A DNA stretch of 64,000 bases from Penicillium oxalicum (Eukaryota > Ascomycota > Eurotiomycetes > Eurotiales > Aspergillaceae). The stretch lies in assembly GCF_001723175.1 (NCBI RefSeq), contig NC_064651.1:2294001-2358000 (forward strand). The letters run 5' to 3'. Position numbers and translations under genes: made by a program. How positions within the stretch are numbered: the stretch's first letter is position 1; each line of letters begins with the position of its first letter. Below are positions 22,089 through 34,663 of this stretch, one piece after another. The notes below the pieces were generated by a model. It was not told where the DNA came from, did no database searches, and saw only the letters and a program-made list of their open reading frames with translations.

Positions 22089-23925
22089 TTATCGCCCGGC
22101 AAAACGGAGCTCAAGTATCCGTAGCGGCGGATAAACGAGCGCAGCCCACGAGAATCCAACATAGTTGCCCATGTCAGCGCCGTATTCGCCCACCAACTTG
22201 GCGAGGGGACCAATATACCAGACCTGGGCCATGCAAAGAATGGCGCCTACCCAGCCAACGACAAAGGCCATAAAAGCCGCAATGCCGATGGGCAGCTTGG
22301 ATGGATCACGCCACGCAGCCCAGTTGTAACCGGTGCGCCAGCGGAAGACAAACTCTTCGATGAGAATGGCAAACCAGATAGCAACCCAGTAGCCCATGAG
22401 GGCGAGGAAGTTGGTGAAGATTTCGGAGAGGTTGCTTCGGCCAGCTAGTGCGCAAGCTGTGAAGATGATCGCGCCAACGGTATTCCAGATCACCCGGGGA
22501 ACCATCTCAGCGTAGCGGCCTAAGATTTGGAAGTCGACACCGGAGGAGTAGGTGGGGGCCACGGTGTTGGCAATCAGTCCGAGAGCGATGATGACGGAGC
22601 AGAATTTGCCAAATCCATCGAGAGGAGCGAATCCCTCTACGATGAGGGCGCCTTGGCCGCGAGTGTATGCGGCTTCCCAGCTCGGGTTTGTGGCAATCCC
22701 TGAGCCCAGCCCGATGCCACACACAATGGCCATTGTGAAAGAGACGACGAGGCCGATGAGAGTCAAGGAGAATAGTTTAAGACGAGATGTATGCTCGGGG
22801 TAGTAGACAAAGAAGTCGGCAGACAGAGGTGAATACGTGATGGCTGCACTGAGACAGATAGAGAAGAACGACAGCCTGTTCGACAAGGACATCAGCGAAC
22901 GATTCGGATGAGTGTCAACGGGGAGAGGAAAGGGTTGTCGAGATTTGATACGTACCTGTTACCAGCGATCGTTCGGGGGTCCCCTTCGGAGGCGGTAGAT
23001 AGATCAAATTTGTTGGCCGTGAGGCCGAACAAGATACAGATGACAATGAGTTGCGGTATGAATGCAAACCTGTCCATTGCTCATGAGCAGTTGAAACATA
23101 TTTCTGTGTTGAAAGGACAGGACGAACCGTTCGTAGTAATGAAAGCCTTGAATCCCGAAAGTCGCCACCGCCCAGCTGATAATTGCAATGATCACAATGC
23201 CTGCACGATTCCCCAGTAGATGATTAGCCTTGCCGTCACGGAGATCACAGTGCGAGTGGACAGAGCTTCGACGTACCGACAGCAACGGACAGCCCCCCGG
23301 GGGAGACAGCAGACAGAATCTGCCCTCCCACCACACAATCAATCAGGCAGTATCCCAGCATCTGGACCAGGTTGAGCAGAACAATGATCTTGCTCGGCCA
23401 CCAACCCATCGAGTAGCGGCCGAATGCCATGGTTCTAATACCCGAGACGGGCCCCCAGGTGGCAACCCATGCCGATACCATCGAGCCACCAATGACTCCA
23501 AAGACTGCGCACAATGCAGAGTCTGTAAAGCTCAGACCGTAGACAGCGGGGCCTAGCATTCCCAAGGTGATATTGTTCGCGGCTAGGTTGATCGAGAACC
23601 ACAGCAAAAATGCCTGCAGGTATGAGACCCATGTCAATCGCTTCATGCGCTCATGAGGGGCCACCCGCTCGATGCCTCTCGCCTCCAGATTGTACTCAAG
23701 CAACTGCTGCTCAAATTTTTTCAGTAGCGACCCCACGCGCGAGCCAGCGGGGCTGGATGGATTCGCATGATCTGCAGGAAATATTGAGTCCGGATGTTGA
23801 TCGAGGTTGACCGTTTGGTCGTCCGAATGGGCTGTCTTGGACTCGTCGGCGAGGTTGATAGAGGCCGCCATGGTGGCGACTTCAGGCTGCGAGACCATCC
23901 TGATAGGAATGTCAGCGAACAGCAA
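22089..23925 (-). CDS. NCS1-family purine-cytosine permease (FcyB/Fcy2-like)
   Basis: Plasma-membrane proton symporter, expected to take up cytosine and purines. Exons read leftward: 23925-23277, 23200-23128, 23069-22956 and 22875-22089, giving 540 residues from the first ATG. In-frame ATGs at 23898 and 23871 would give 531 or 522, so the start is uncertain. The N-terminal cytosolic tail contains a short basic/acidic helix (LLKKFEQQLLEYNLEARGIERV) of the kind seen in this family. TM1 carries SINLAANNITLGMLGP, the substrate-site region typical of Fcy-type carriers. About twelve hydrophobic segments follow (for example GYCLIDCVVGGQILSAVSPGG, CLSAAITYSPLSADFFVYYP). It ends YPPLRILELRFAGR. The splice phases all close. 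Substrate (cytosine, adenine, guanine or hypoxanthine) is by family inference. Confidence 0.92.
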
Positions 23926-24947
23926 CCGGAATCCAACTCGCGTTCCGACAGGATACTGTTGTGCAGTCTTGAGGTACCGCGATTGGAATAGGCGATCAGG
24001 AAAAGAGTGTGTTGGAAACCAACCGATTGCAAGTCGCTTTCCTCCAATCCTAATGAGTCACGGCCTCAAGAGCAGAGTGACAAGTCGGTGGTGACTTTGC
24101 AAGCTGCTGCTGATGCTGTAGAAAGAGAGATGTTTCCTCGGATATCCCTCGATTCGATCGGACACAGGTACAGCTGGACAGGGTTCAAAAGAAGGTGAAT
24201 TCTCGTCGCGAATTGACAAAAACGATGAAGCGACGGAGTGTGTGGGGCAAAGGAAAAAGGTCGCCGCGGGGAAGAATAATCGAGATTATCGAGGATTGAC
24301 AGCGCTTATCGGCGGGTTCGCCGTCTCCACACGGCCGATCAGATGGACTCCAATGGGTCCTCACGCTTGCCACGCATCGGCCCATTCTCGCTTGGGAGGA
24401 GCCTTCTTTGTACTGCAGGTCTATGCAGTCTACCACCGGGAGAGTTGGAAATAGGGATTGGTCTCGTCGAAGTGGCATTGGGATCATGGAGACAAGAAAT
24501 AAAAAAATCAACTAGAGTAAATGTGTCAAGGAAAATCAATCACATTGAGAAAGAAAAAAACGACGACCGAAGAACAAAGCCCATCCGGCGCCAGATAGAA
24601 AAAAAAAGCCCTCAGTCCAGTAGAAACAAAGAGTGCAGGCATTCCAGGGCATCGATCAAAAACCGCGATCGCCACAGTAATGATGCGACCCAGCGAACAT
24701 AAAAATAGGAGACCGACGAGATCATATTACCGACTCACTCCGCCATGCATCGTCTGAGGTCCTGAGTGGGGCATTGGCAATCATTGCATCGCTTGGAACT
24801 TTGCAAAGACAGAGAAGCAAGGTGGAGTCAAAATTTCATGAGAGGCATCAAGAGGGAGTGGAAGCCGAAGGGAGAAGGGTCCCAACGGAAATAAAAAAAA
24901 AGCTTCAATCGTCACTTCATCAGTGGAGGGTCGTCAAGGTCAGAAGC
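23926..24947. other. Spacer between permease promoter and Myb/SANT gene 2 3' end
   Basis: About 1.0 kb. The right half is A-rich on the plus strand (several AAAAAA runs between 24500 and 24900), probably the T-rich 3' flank of Myb/SANT gene 2. No supported gene. Confidence 0.5.
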
Positions 24948-26866
24948 TTAAAGGTTCTTGAAATGCTCCTTTGCATACTGCTCGCAAGCCTAAAAGTCGA
25001 GAGGAAAAAGACAGCCACTATCAGTGTCACCGCTCACCAGCTATGGAGGCGAGAATAGGACCTACCTTGGCAGGCTTGCCGACTTTCTGACCGATCACCT
25101 TCCACTTGTTTGCGTCGTACTCCTTGATCGCGTCGCGAAGTTTGATAGACTGCCATCGTTAGTCAATGCGACCCGGTCGAAACGCAGGGCGGAAGCGATG
25201 CTCATACCTCGTCCTCGGCGAACTCAGCGTAATGCATATCCTAAAGCCCAAGGGGTTAGCGCGGCGGTCTTTGTGGTAAACTGGACATGAGGTGGATATG
25301 GACATACCTTGTACCAATGCTTCTTGACACTGCCTTCCGTTCGCGTCGGGAAAGTCTAGATTGCATGAGTAAGTAAGGACGCTCGACAGCCATGAACACG
25401 ATCGCGTGCGCGCACCTTGGCGATTTCACTCCAGCTGCGGCCAGCGTCACGCATTGTCTTGAGCCGCTGCTCCTCCTCGGCAGTCCATGGAGTGTTGGTA
25501 CGGCCCTTTTTCTTGGGCGCCGGCTCAGCGGGAGCAGGGGGTGCGGCCGGGTCCGCCTCGGCGACGCCGCTCGCAGAACTCGGGGGTGCAGCCATCATGA
25601 TTGAGGACCCCGCGGTCGGAGATTGGGGGCGCTTGCGAGATTGAGTCTGCTGTTGCGATGGTTGGTGCTGGTGGTGTTGTTGCTGCTGCTGTGGGGGCTG
25701 CTGCGGCTGTTGCTGCTGCTGGTGTGTTTGTTGCTGAGCTTGCTGATGCTGTGAATGTTGCTGATTTTGCGACTGCTGTGTTTGCAACTGCTGTTGTTGT
25801 TGTTGTTGTTGTTGCTGTTGCTGCTGATGGGAGAGCGGTGCCGAAGGAATGGGAATCCCCTCGAAGGCTGAGCGGTGGAACGGATGAATTTGTTGCTGAG
25901 CGATCAAGTGAGGTGGAGCGCTGGTTGTCGCAGAGGTCTTGATTCGTTTGGAAGTGGGAGGAGACCTGAAAGTGCGCGACACATTAGGCAAACGATGCAA
26001 AGTAGAAATGAGAGCACAGTCCGTCGGTCCAATCGTGTGCCTCGCACATGAGAATTGGCAGGACTATATGCAGAATGCAACGAGGGTCAAGGAAATAAAC
26101 ATGTTTGTCAAGCCGCGCCCGCTCCTTTGATCTGAGGTGACTGGAGAGCCACGCCCGTGTGGCTCAATTCATCTTTCGCTCGAGGGTGGTCGCGGAGCTG
26201 GGAGCGCGAAGTGAAGGCTCATGACATGACATGCTGGCTTGGAATTGACATCGCTGGATGTGTACATGCGCGGGCCTTGGGACGTCGCAGGAATTGGTTG
26301 CGCTGCCACCGGCGCGTTGTTGGGCAACTTGCAGAGGGGCGGCCTCGTTACACTAACGATGACACAGACGCTTGCCAGGCAAGCTCGGATCCGAAAGCGG
26401 CGAGTCCAGCAAAATGGACACAGAAGAGGGAAAAGGTTATTGTCCCAGTATAGACTCCCACTGTATGGTGCCGTTGGCCGAGGCCTGAGAGCTGTGCCGA
26501 GTGTGTCTCGCAAGGCTGGTCTCAAGCACGCGCCCGCGCGTTGCTGGAGCGTAGGCGCCCAGAAGCTCTCCCACGCCGTTTAAAGAGAGCAGGAAGTCGG
26601 CAATGCGACAGCGCAAACGGGGATTTATCAACAAACACATGATGGGACCAAAAGAGACTTGGCAGGGAGATGCGACCCAACCGAAGTGAGGGAAATACAG
26701 GTGATGGAAACGGGATAGAAGCGATTCACGAACGCGAGGAAACAAACCAAAGCCATGTCCCCCCGCGGCAGAAGAAAGATCACACGATTCTTACTTACAG
26801 ATCAAATTCCAATGGTCGAAGAGTCGGATCAGTCACCTCGAATTCTTCCGAGTATGGGGAGAACAT
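24948..26866 (-). CDS. Myb/SANT-like DNA-binding protein 2, Gln-rich
   Basis: Probable nuclear regulator of 274 residues in six exons read leftward: 26866-26799, 25965-25416, 25355-25308, 25240-25208, 25149-25066 and 24989-24948. The first exon (MFSPYSEEFEVTDPTLRPLE) is joined across an 833-nt intron with a strong GTAAGTAAG donor; phases agree (CT|G), but this intron is long for such a genome, so the first exon is the least certain part. Residues about 55-130 are a Gln/His tract with a run of 13 Gln. The DNA-binding part is RTNTPWTAEEEQRLKTMRDA, GRSWSEIAKTFPTRTEGSVK, then a second repeat KLRDAIKEYDANKWKVIGQK followed by ACEQYAKEHFKNL at the end. The exon 4/5 junction (AEDE/SIKLRD) lies between the repeats, as in the genes at 13995 and 34664. 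Confidence 0.85.
25677..25830 (-). repeat. Gln/His-coding CAG/CAA tract in Myb/SANT gene 2
   Basis: On the coding strand this segment is mixed CAA/CAG/CAC codons, with a run of 13 consecutive Gln codons at the right end (about 25790-25830). The mixture of CAA and CAG makes it less pure than a simple microsatellite, but length variation between strains is likely. Confidence 0.85.
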
Positions 26867-29800
26867 GAGGCTGGAGGGGAGGGTGGCTGGGGAGACAGAG
26901 AAGGGTACTTGTTGCAGGTAAGAGAGGAAGTTGAAATCCACGAGATGGGCGTGGGATAAATTAATGTGACTGAGTGGACTTTGAGGTGTTGCGAGAGGGA
27001 TGCACAGCAACTGGGGGGGGGAAGAGAGAGAAGAGAGAATCCGGCGGAAAGCAGGAAACTCGAGCGTTGGAAGGATCGCGAGTGACGAAGAGAGAGGGGG
27101 TTGAAGGACGGGGGGGGGGGGAGAAGGAGAGGAGACGGCACGGGAAGGGAAGAGCGCGGTGGACGAGTAGACGCGGCGACAAGAAGAGCGGGGAGCTTGT
27201 GTGGAGGGTGGTTTGTGACCTCGAGACCTCGACCGGTGGACTGGAAAAGTCACTTGACTCTCACTTCAGTGAAAAGGACGTGTTTGCAAGTCGAATGCGA
27301 CTGAGAGCTGGTGGAAATTCAGAGAGAATAGCCTGAGGGCCCTCGTGGTCGACGACCCGCCACGAACAACGGCAACGTGGGAGGAGAATGACTCTGTAAG
27401 GGTGAGCCACCTTCGACTTGGTCCGTCAAGCCTCGAACAGGAATGGGAAGCCTGATGTGGTGCTGGACGGCTGTGAAGCTCGAGCTTCAGTCCCAAGCTG
27501 CGCAACGACCGCCGAGTGGAACTTGGAACGCTCGTGGGCTGGTGGAGGCGCTCTCCAGCGGGTTGGGCGTGTTCTAGCCCCTCCGACGATGCCCAGTGCT
27601 GCAGCTAACGGGGGTCGAATCTCCACCACAGTTCAACCCCTCCGACTATAAACCACGGCGATCAACCGCAGATGGAGCTGCAGCTCGCCGGAGTGACCAT
27701 CCTGTTTCTTGCGGAAAAGAGATGATCGACAGCTCGAAAGACTCGCACCATCTATGAAGCACCCTTTCAGGCCATCCCCCATTGGCCCAAGCCTCGTGGT
27801 CGGCTTTTTGGCAAGAGGCAAAGGCTATGATGCTATCTCTCTTACTTGCGGGCATCTAATGACCTTGCATCGATCCGGGAGCCTTCAAAGTGGAATACTT
27901 GTGTAGGAAGCGTGGTTGGTGTTCTAAATCAGCCGCCCGAAACATCATCATGGAAGTGATGGAACTCTAGTCCTATATGTAGCGCCCAGTCCATACGTGC
28001 GGACCGGCAGTCTGTGAGGTGACTTTTCACGGGCATCCTCTAGCGACACGTGTGTTGAAGTCAAGTGCACACCTACGCCCGCAGCGCCCGTACCGTGCGG
28101 TTCAGCGACCTGGCGAGCGGTGCCCTCACGAGTGGACAGTCATTGAAATAACTCTCATGGCCATTGATGAGGATTACATTCGATCTGGTTGAGAAGGAAA
28201 CCTCTGACTCTGTTCAATGACTTCATGCCAGCTCCCAGAGCTGGATGGCCGACCCTGCCGTGGCACAGCAGTTGACCCTCATTGGAATCGGAATTGTTGC
28301 AGTGGCCAAGTAGTACATGAGTCTTGTCTCCAGCAATCAGTAAAACCGACTCCCCATATTCCAACAAAAGACTACCGACCTCCTTGGGTGTGTTCCTACG
28401 GGCCCCTAGGGAGGGAACTGTATCACATGGCTCTTTGATCAGCCTCGATAGGGAGGTCGAGTGGTAGGTAAACGTTTTTTGTTCCAATCGCACCCTCATC
28501 AGACCGTCCCAATTGGAGTCTGAGCTGCCGATACGCGCCCTCTTCAGCGGTTCCCATGGAGACGGATGCATGGAGGATAGGCAAGAGGTCATTTCGAAAA
28601 GTGAAATCCTCGCTCACAGTCCAACAAAAAGAGCCACATCACGAGGGTCGTCCGGTAATTGACGGTAAATCACGAGCATCGATACACAATATGCATGCAT
28701 CTCGCTACAGATCAGTCACTCCAGAGAGTGCATCAATTCTGCAGCTTCGTTGAGGGGTCAGGGTCCGTGTGTGTGTGCCCCGCTCTTGAAGCTGTCGAGA
28801 AAGACGTTTGCCTAGGGACAACAGGCGGGAGAAGCCGAGGGGCTTATTGAGATTGTTGAGCCGACCTCGTCCTCCTGGAGTTAATAACTTGGCTCGATCG
28901 TGATCGAGATAGGATTGATCGAATGACCGACTTCCATAGTACGATGAGTGGTCGGCACGCCTTCATTCTAGGTGGCGGTGATTGATAGATACTAGGTGAG
29001 CTTTTCCCGGTGAACAGAGATTATGGAATAACATGAAGACATTCCTTTGAACAGAGGCAGTTGAATCCCCGCCTTGACTGGGTCAGGACGATTCCATTTC
29101 TTGAACGGGCTGAATCTACCTAAAGTCTGGAAGGAGATTGGAAATGCCCGAGAATGTTCTTCAAGGGTGCCCTCGTGTGTACTCGTCCATATACCTACCT
29201 CAGGCGCCCTCAACCGATCCCCGGCCTTGGAAATATATACTAGAAAGCGCTCGCTTCGTTGTAGCTGAGATCAGCTAAAATGGGTCCGATTATTTGCAAA
29301 AGTCCACATCGAAAAAAAATAAAGCATCGGTTGATTGAGCTTACCCAGAAGGTTTGCCTACTGCCGACCTGCGGGCACATGCTCCAGGTTCACGATGCCG
29401 TTGATAGCGAGACCCATACCTATCAGGTGTGGACCCAAGCCGAGAGGGGACGAGGTTAGGGGATCATCGAGCGGCAAAAATGCGAGTGTTGTCAATGACC
29501 CCCCGTACACAGCAAATTGCGCGTCCCTCCGTGATGCACGGCCATGGCCAATTCTGGTGATTTGAGTGTATCTTATTGAGATCTTGAAAGGCTCACTTTT
29601 GACTGAGAACTTTTATTTTCGGCCTTCACGACCGACTGGAGCGCCAAGGCTGATATGCAAGTCGCTACGTAGTCTGGATGTTCTCCGCACGCCCGTTGAA
29701 GATAGTTACAGATACCATACGGGGCGCACTGATACGTCTGAAATCTCCTGAGCGCGAGCCGCACTCAAAGAGGCCAGTCTCCACTCACGTGAGGGTGGTC

Positions 29801-30128
29801 GAAGCTCAGATTGCCGATAAGAGATGGAGACTGGAGTAAAGCTCCCCTTGCGCGGCATCGAAGCCACGCACGCTTCTTCCGAGGACACGCCATTCAAATC
29901 TCACAACCCCCGCATGATCAACTCGCTGGATCGTCCTGATCCTGAATGAACACTACATGCCTCGATGAGCCTACGATTGACTGTTCTGTGAATCCCGTCT
30001 TTACGTGCCTGTATTTCATCGCCGGCGCTTTCCAATTGCTCTTCCCCGTCACTGATCGACGACTCAAGGGAGTCACGGCAGCCTAAACCAAGCTCACTAA
30101 CGAGTCGACTCTTCCTCTCCCGCCCAAC
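26867..30128. other. 3.3 kb gene-free spacer
   Basis: The left 350 bases are strongly pyrimidine-rich on the minus strand (CT tracts and 12 C), which suits the 5' untranslated leader and promoter of Myb/SANT gene 2. The remainder has only unsupported short frames; the longest, 28155-28592 on minus, shows no domain. ERD2's promoter should lie in the last few hundred bases. Confidence 0.45.
27110..27121. repeat. Poly(G) tract, 12 G
   Basis: Twelve consecutive G on the plus strand inside the pyrimidine-rich (minus) leader of Myb/SANT gene 2. Confidence 0.9.
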
Positions 30129-31333
30129 ATGATGTTCAACCTCTTTCGTATCTTGGCTGATATCTCGCATGTTGCCTCGATCTGTCTTTTGATCTGGGCG
30201 ATACACCATAATAAGAGCGCGGAGGGTAAGAGGAGCTTCCCCGCACGGGCTGTTTGGTGTCTCCGTCAGCCTTGAAAATTCGGGTGAGACCATCGACGCT
30301 GACCCTGAATGTTTTTTTTGCGTGATAGGTATCTCCATCTTGACGCAGATGCTCTATGCTGCGGTGTTTGTGACCCGATACCTTGACCTGTTGAGCCCGA
30401 GTTCCTGGTCAATCCGGGCTCATGGCCCCGTAGTCATCTGGAATGTCTCGTTCAAACTGTTCTTCCTCTTGTCGACCTTCTATACGATATTCATCATGAT
30501 GAAGGTCTTTCCGCGCACAAGAGAGCGAGAGCGTGCTTGGAAGCTCGGCATCTACTCCGTGGTGGGCTCCGTGGTGTTGGCCCCAATGGTAATTCTCGTG
30601 TTTGAACAGGGCTTTCGGGGGGACTGGTTCTTGGAGGTAAGCAACAGCGCACATGCAGACTGTTCCGCAAGCGATCTAGTTTTTAATGGATGCGTGGCGA
30701 GATCCCGATGTTGACAACTCACTCACACACTCTCTTTTTCCTCTCGCATAGATTCTTTGGGCCTTTTCCATCATCCTCGAGTCCGTCTGTGTCCTCCCAC
30801 AGCTGCTCCTTCTCCGTCAGACAACTGTACCCACCGTGATCGACTCTTACTACCTGGCTGCCCTGGGCTCGTATCGCGCCTTCTATATCCTGAACTGGCT
30901 CGTGCGCGGCTTTGGGCATGAGCACTACTGGGATCCAATCGCCTTTATCTTCGGAATCGTGCAGACGGCCTTCTACGTTGACTTTGCATGGGTGTACTAT
31001 TCCCGACAGCGGGTCAAGCTTCGTAATGGAGGAGTGGTGGACTCGGACGACTATAGCAAGAGCTGGCTGGTGAACCGAGTGGTCAACCTGGGGGCCAGTC
31101 GGGCCTCGGCCGAGGAAGAACAGCACCTACGCGATGAGGAGGAGGGTGGGGAGGGAAGATTCCACAACAACCGATGGGGTGCACGAGGAGTCTCCATTGC
31201 GGCGGATGACACATTGGAGAATCATGGGCGGCGTGGTGACTCTGATGAGGATGACGAAGGGACTGAAGGCGTATTGGCAGACGACTACTTGGACGACCGG
31301 GAGCGTGCTCCACGGACTCGCACTACGGGCTGA
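30129..31333 (+). CDS. erd2: ER lumen protein-retaining receptor Erd2 with long acidic tail
   Basis: Seven-helix Golgi receptor that binds HDEL/KDEL-type signals and returns ER residents in COPI vesicles. Exons 30129-30225, 30329-30636 and 30752-31333 give 328 residues. The core is well conserved: MMFNLFRILADISHVASICL, GISILTQMLYAAVFVTRYLD, FYTIFIMMKVFPRTRE, DSYYLAALGSYRAFYILNW and QTAFYVDFAWVYYSRQRVKL. Family members usually stop around residue 215-220. Here about 100 more residues follow, hydrophilic and rich in Glu/Asp/Arg (SAEEEQHLRDEEEGGEG, GDSDEDDEGTEG), predicted to face the cytosol. The reading frame and stop are clear, so the tail looks genuine; similar tails may be normal in filamentous fungi, which I cannot check here. 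Confidence 0.95.
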
Positions 31334-34300
31334 TGCGGGCTCTTCTGCCACGTGCGTTCGGGGGCAATTTTACTCTATCCTGCGTTCCATGCGAAGCCAC
31401 GATCCGCACGCGGAGATTGTGGAACTACGCTTGTATCGGTGTGTCCCTGGACTTTGCGTGTCCAGTGCAATGTGTACGATGGGGGCGCCAAACGAGGTCA
31501 CTGCCCAGGACTGGAGTTCGCAGATGTTTTTTTTTTCACGGCCAGAAGATCCGTATTCTCAATCAATGACAGCGTTTTCTCGGGCGACCCAAGTGTTGAT
31601 CAAGGTTTTAGTTCCAACTCACATACATCGAATCGCGGCCTTATAATCGGAACTGCGCGTACTTCTAGTGGCTAAACCTATAGATGTTGAGATGTGGACT
31701 TCGGTACCCGCCTTTGAAAGAAGATCGGTAATCCAGAGGGCGCTAACAGTTCTGCGCATTAAATCGCTATTGAGTCCGGGCGGGTGAAAGGCGGGCTCTA
31801 CCTGCCAACAAGTAACCGTCCAACGTACTACACTAAGGTAGGCGCGCATGAGTAGGAGACCCTCTGGGCCCCTGGTAAACCCTGGGAGGGGGAACGGGAT
31901 GGCGGAAGCTTGAACTATTCAGGCTCTTTACCAGATCACCATGGGCTCGAACAACAAATACCGCCTTCGAACCAAATCATAAAATCAAGAATGCAGCCCG
32001 AACCGCGATTTGGCTGTTTCCATGGCGTCGTTTTTCTCCATAGTAAGTGACTATGTGTAGATCTGGAATGAGCAGTTGTGCTGGAATTAGGCAGTCATAG
32101 CACATTTTGAAGTCTCTCTTCCGATAACCACACTCGTTTCGGTGGTTCTAGTGTGGCCCACGGTCCTTCATCAAAATTTGGCGAGGATAGTCACTTCTGA
32201 GTAGGTGTTGCCCATGAACTCAAGTCATGGGGCCGTGAACTTCTCAAGTCGCGCTCTTCCACGCAGCGGTGACGGAGCCACTGCACATGGTCGGCAAAGC
32301 ACGTGAGATCGGACGTCGACCGGGCAAGACGACAGAACTCCAAAGACAGCGAATGGAAGCCATGAAGACCATTTTGGCCCCAAAGTGTCTTCATGCTTCT
32401 AGAGAATGTGCACGCAATGGCCGTATGATCTCTCGGTCGTCATTCATCCCCCCTGCCGGTGACAGCACAGTCATGCTTCAATCGGGTGTTGATGACAAAA
32501 TGATGCATTGAGGATTGCTGCACTGCACCCATTTTGGAGAAGCACAGGAGAGATAGCAACAACTAAGACATCGGGCTGGAAAATGCATGAGAGGGCCACG
32601 GAAGCAAAGAAGAAGAAGAAAAGCCTCGAATAGCGTTTTTTTGGCCCACACCTCTACGGTACGATCATCTTGCTGCACCCGCCAGCCTGCATCTTCTCCT
32701 TCTCGAACATTGCCCACCCACGGACCCCGAGTGGAGGCCCTCCGCCATTCACGACCCCCGGCGCTTAACTAACGGCTGTGAATTCTCCGGAGGGGGGAGC
32801 CAAGATTCGATGCGCGGTTAGCCTTTCAGCCTCAACAAGCCTCAACAGGCCCCAGCAGGCCCCAGCAGAGCCCAGCAGGCTTTGCAGCCTCACAATCCGG
32901 ACTACAGTACCGTTCCTCGCCGGCTAATCGGAGATCCTCTGGTCCAGTCGAGAGCCGCCGCCCACCAACCTGGCAATAGCCCAATTGGCAAGTTGCAGGT
33001 GCAGAATGATGGGAATGAGGCCCTGGTTATGCTTTCTTTCTCCTTCCTTGATTGAGTACGCTGTGACTCTTTTGCATCGCGGGATCTTCTCATGAGGAAC
33101 TGGCTAGTCCGAGGCTGATGACAAGATGCTAGGGAGATGCTCATTTCGGACAAGGGCAGAGCTTCCTAGGTCCACAGTCTTTGAGAATGATCAGATTTCC
33201 GGGCATACAGAAGTAGTCGGTATGGTTTCTTGCAACATGCAAGTGCAGACTGGGGGCTCTCGTTGACGACCTTGTCTCCAATCCTGCGCGCACATGATCT
33301 GCTCCGGGTCCTCGAGTCTGCCCTACGCATCCCCCTTCACCAGATCATTTTTCGCCCTATTCTGCCCTGAAGGCTCTAAAGGTGGTTCGAGTCTAGATTA
33401 CTCCTCTTTGATGCGCCAAGCACCCTGCATCCTTGCCGGAAGAGACTCGGAGAGAGATATGCACTGCCTGCTGAGTGGGAGAGCAGGCTAGTCGCAGCAA
33501 AGGTCCGGGGGGCGGGCTGCACCATCAACTCCACGCAGCGCTAATGGAAAGCTGTCATTGGGGCGTTTTTTTGGCCCGCTGGACCTGTCTGCGCCAATGT
33601 CATTCCGCCTGGTGCGATTTTTCTCTTTCGCCCGTCGCCATTGGGGCATACCAGAGCCATCCACCAGATGTCCACTCCACAGGGCTAGTCTTGTTTAAGC
33701 TTAGCTGGTGGAAGCAGGACTAGCTGGGCTCGGCACAGAGACGGGGGCCAGGTTTGATCGCTCCGCCGCGATTCCTGTACCTGAGCACTGAGAGCACTCC
33801 ATGGGTCTACGAGTCCACCTAAGTACCCAACCCCCAAAAATCAAGAATATCCCCCCTCGCCTTGTACGGGCCACTCGGGGTAGACTGTGTAAAGAATGGC
33901 CAACTTGAACTCCACCGACTACTCCCCCGCCATGAAATAGCAGGGAGGAGAAGCGGGCGTAATGAAAGAGAGAGAGAAAGACAGGACCAGACAGAGAGAA
34001 AGAGAGAAGATGGGGGCCAGAAACCGCTGCGATATCAAGGTCGTAATCCGCACTATTGAGTCTGTTGGCGCTTAAATATAGGCCCTCATCGAGTCTGCAC
34101 TTTTGCTCCCGAGCGCTCCAATGCAGCACCATACTCATCGGCGGTACTCTCCTTGGATTCTGGTGCACTCTGAGCCTATAGTTGAAAAACCGACGCTGCT
34201 TGTTCGTCCCTGCCTCGCGAGGCACTCCGGCTGTGGGCTGTGATATCCATCAAATTGAGTCTAGAGAGATGTGCGGTGGGCATTGTCTGCAAGATTTGAT

Positions 34301-34663
34301 TGCTTTTGACCCCTCTCTTTGCCCGGACTGGATTCATCTATAAGAATCTGGAGGGTGGCCGGACAGCTTCTCCTGCTTCGTGGTTGATGACCTTCAAAAG
34401 GCCCTTTGATTTTGATCAATTTTCAAGCAAAAGCTCCTATTCTAGAACAACCAGATCGAATTGCTACTCCATCGTGCACAATCACGAGGCTCTTGACAGC
34501 ATTTCATCACCCAACTGCCGCCTTTTCCTGGTGTTCCTGCACGCAAGTGTCTGACCGTGTTTCATCTTCTGCCACCGTTGGCGCCCGTGCCAATCACCGA
34601 CTAGTTGAATCGTGACTCCTTCTTGGGTGCTTGCTATTTTTATCAACACTTTTCGAGAAGATC
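31334..34663. other. 3.3 kb gene-free spacer
   Basis: No recognisable protein. Short overlapping frames occur on both strands, longest 33701-34225 (minus, 174 codons) without a domain. The spacer holds a 10-bp tandem repeat near 32830. Its right end must contain the promoter of Myb/SANT gene 3; a GAGAGAAAGA-type purine tract lies at 33966-34010. Confidence 0.45.
32828..32877. repeat. 10-bp minisatellite, five copies
   Basis: Five adjacent decamers: agcctcaaca twice, ggccccagca twice, gagcccagca once, with degenerate units continuing to about 32890. The two unit types share the pattern rgcc-y-ca-ca. Confidence 0.8.

Noticed and set aside
13995..24000. Secondary-metabolite gene cluster around the Myb, DUF2235, LysM and permease genes
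   Set aside because: No polyketide synthase, NRPS, terpene cyclase or P450 is present, and housekeeping COX4 lies in the middle.
28155..28592. 145-codon minus frame
   Set aside because: No recognisable motif, no splice-connected neighbours.
33385..33405. String resembling a tRNA B box (ggttcgagtct)
   Set aside because: No A box or acceptor stem could be found at the right distance.
33701..34225. 174-codon minus frame
   Set aside because: Composition changes along its length and no domain is visible; it overlaps the probable promoter of Myb/SANT gene 3.
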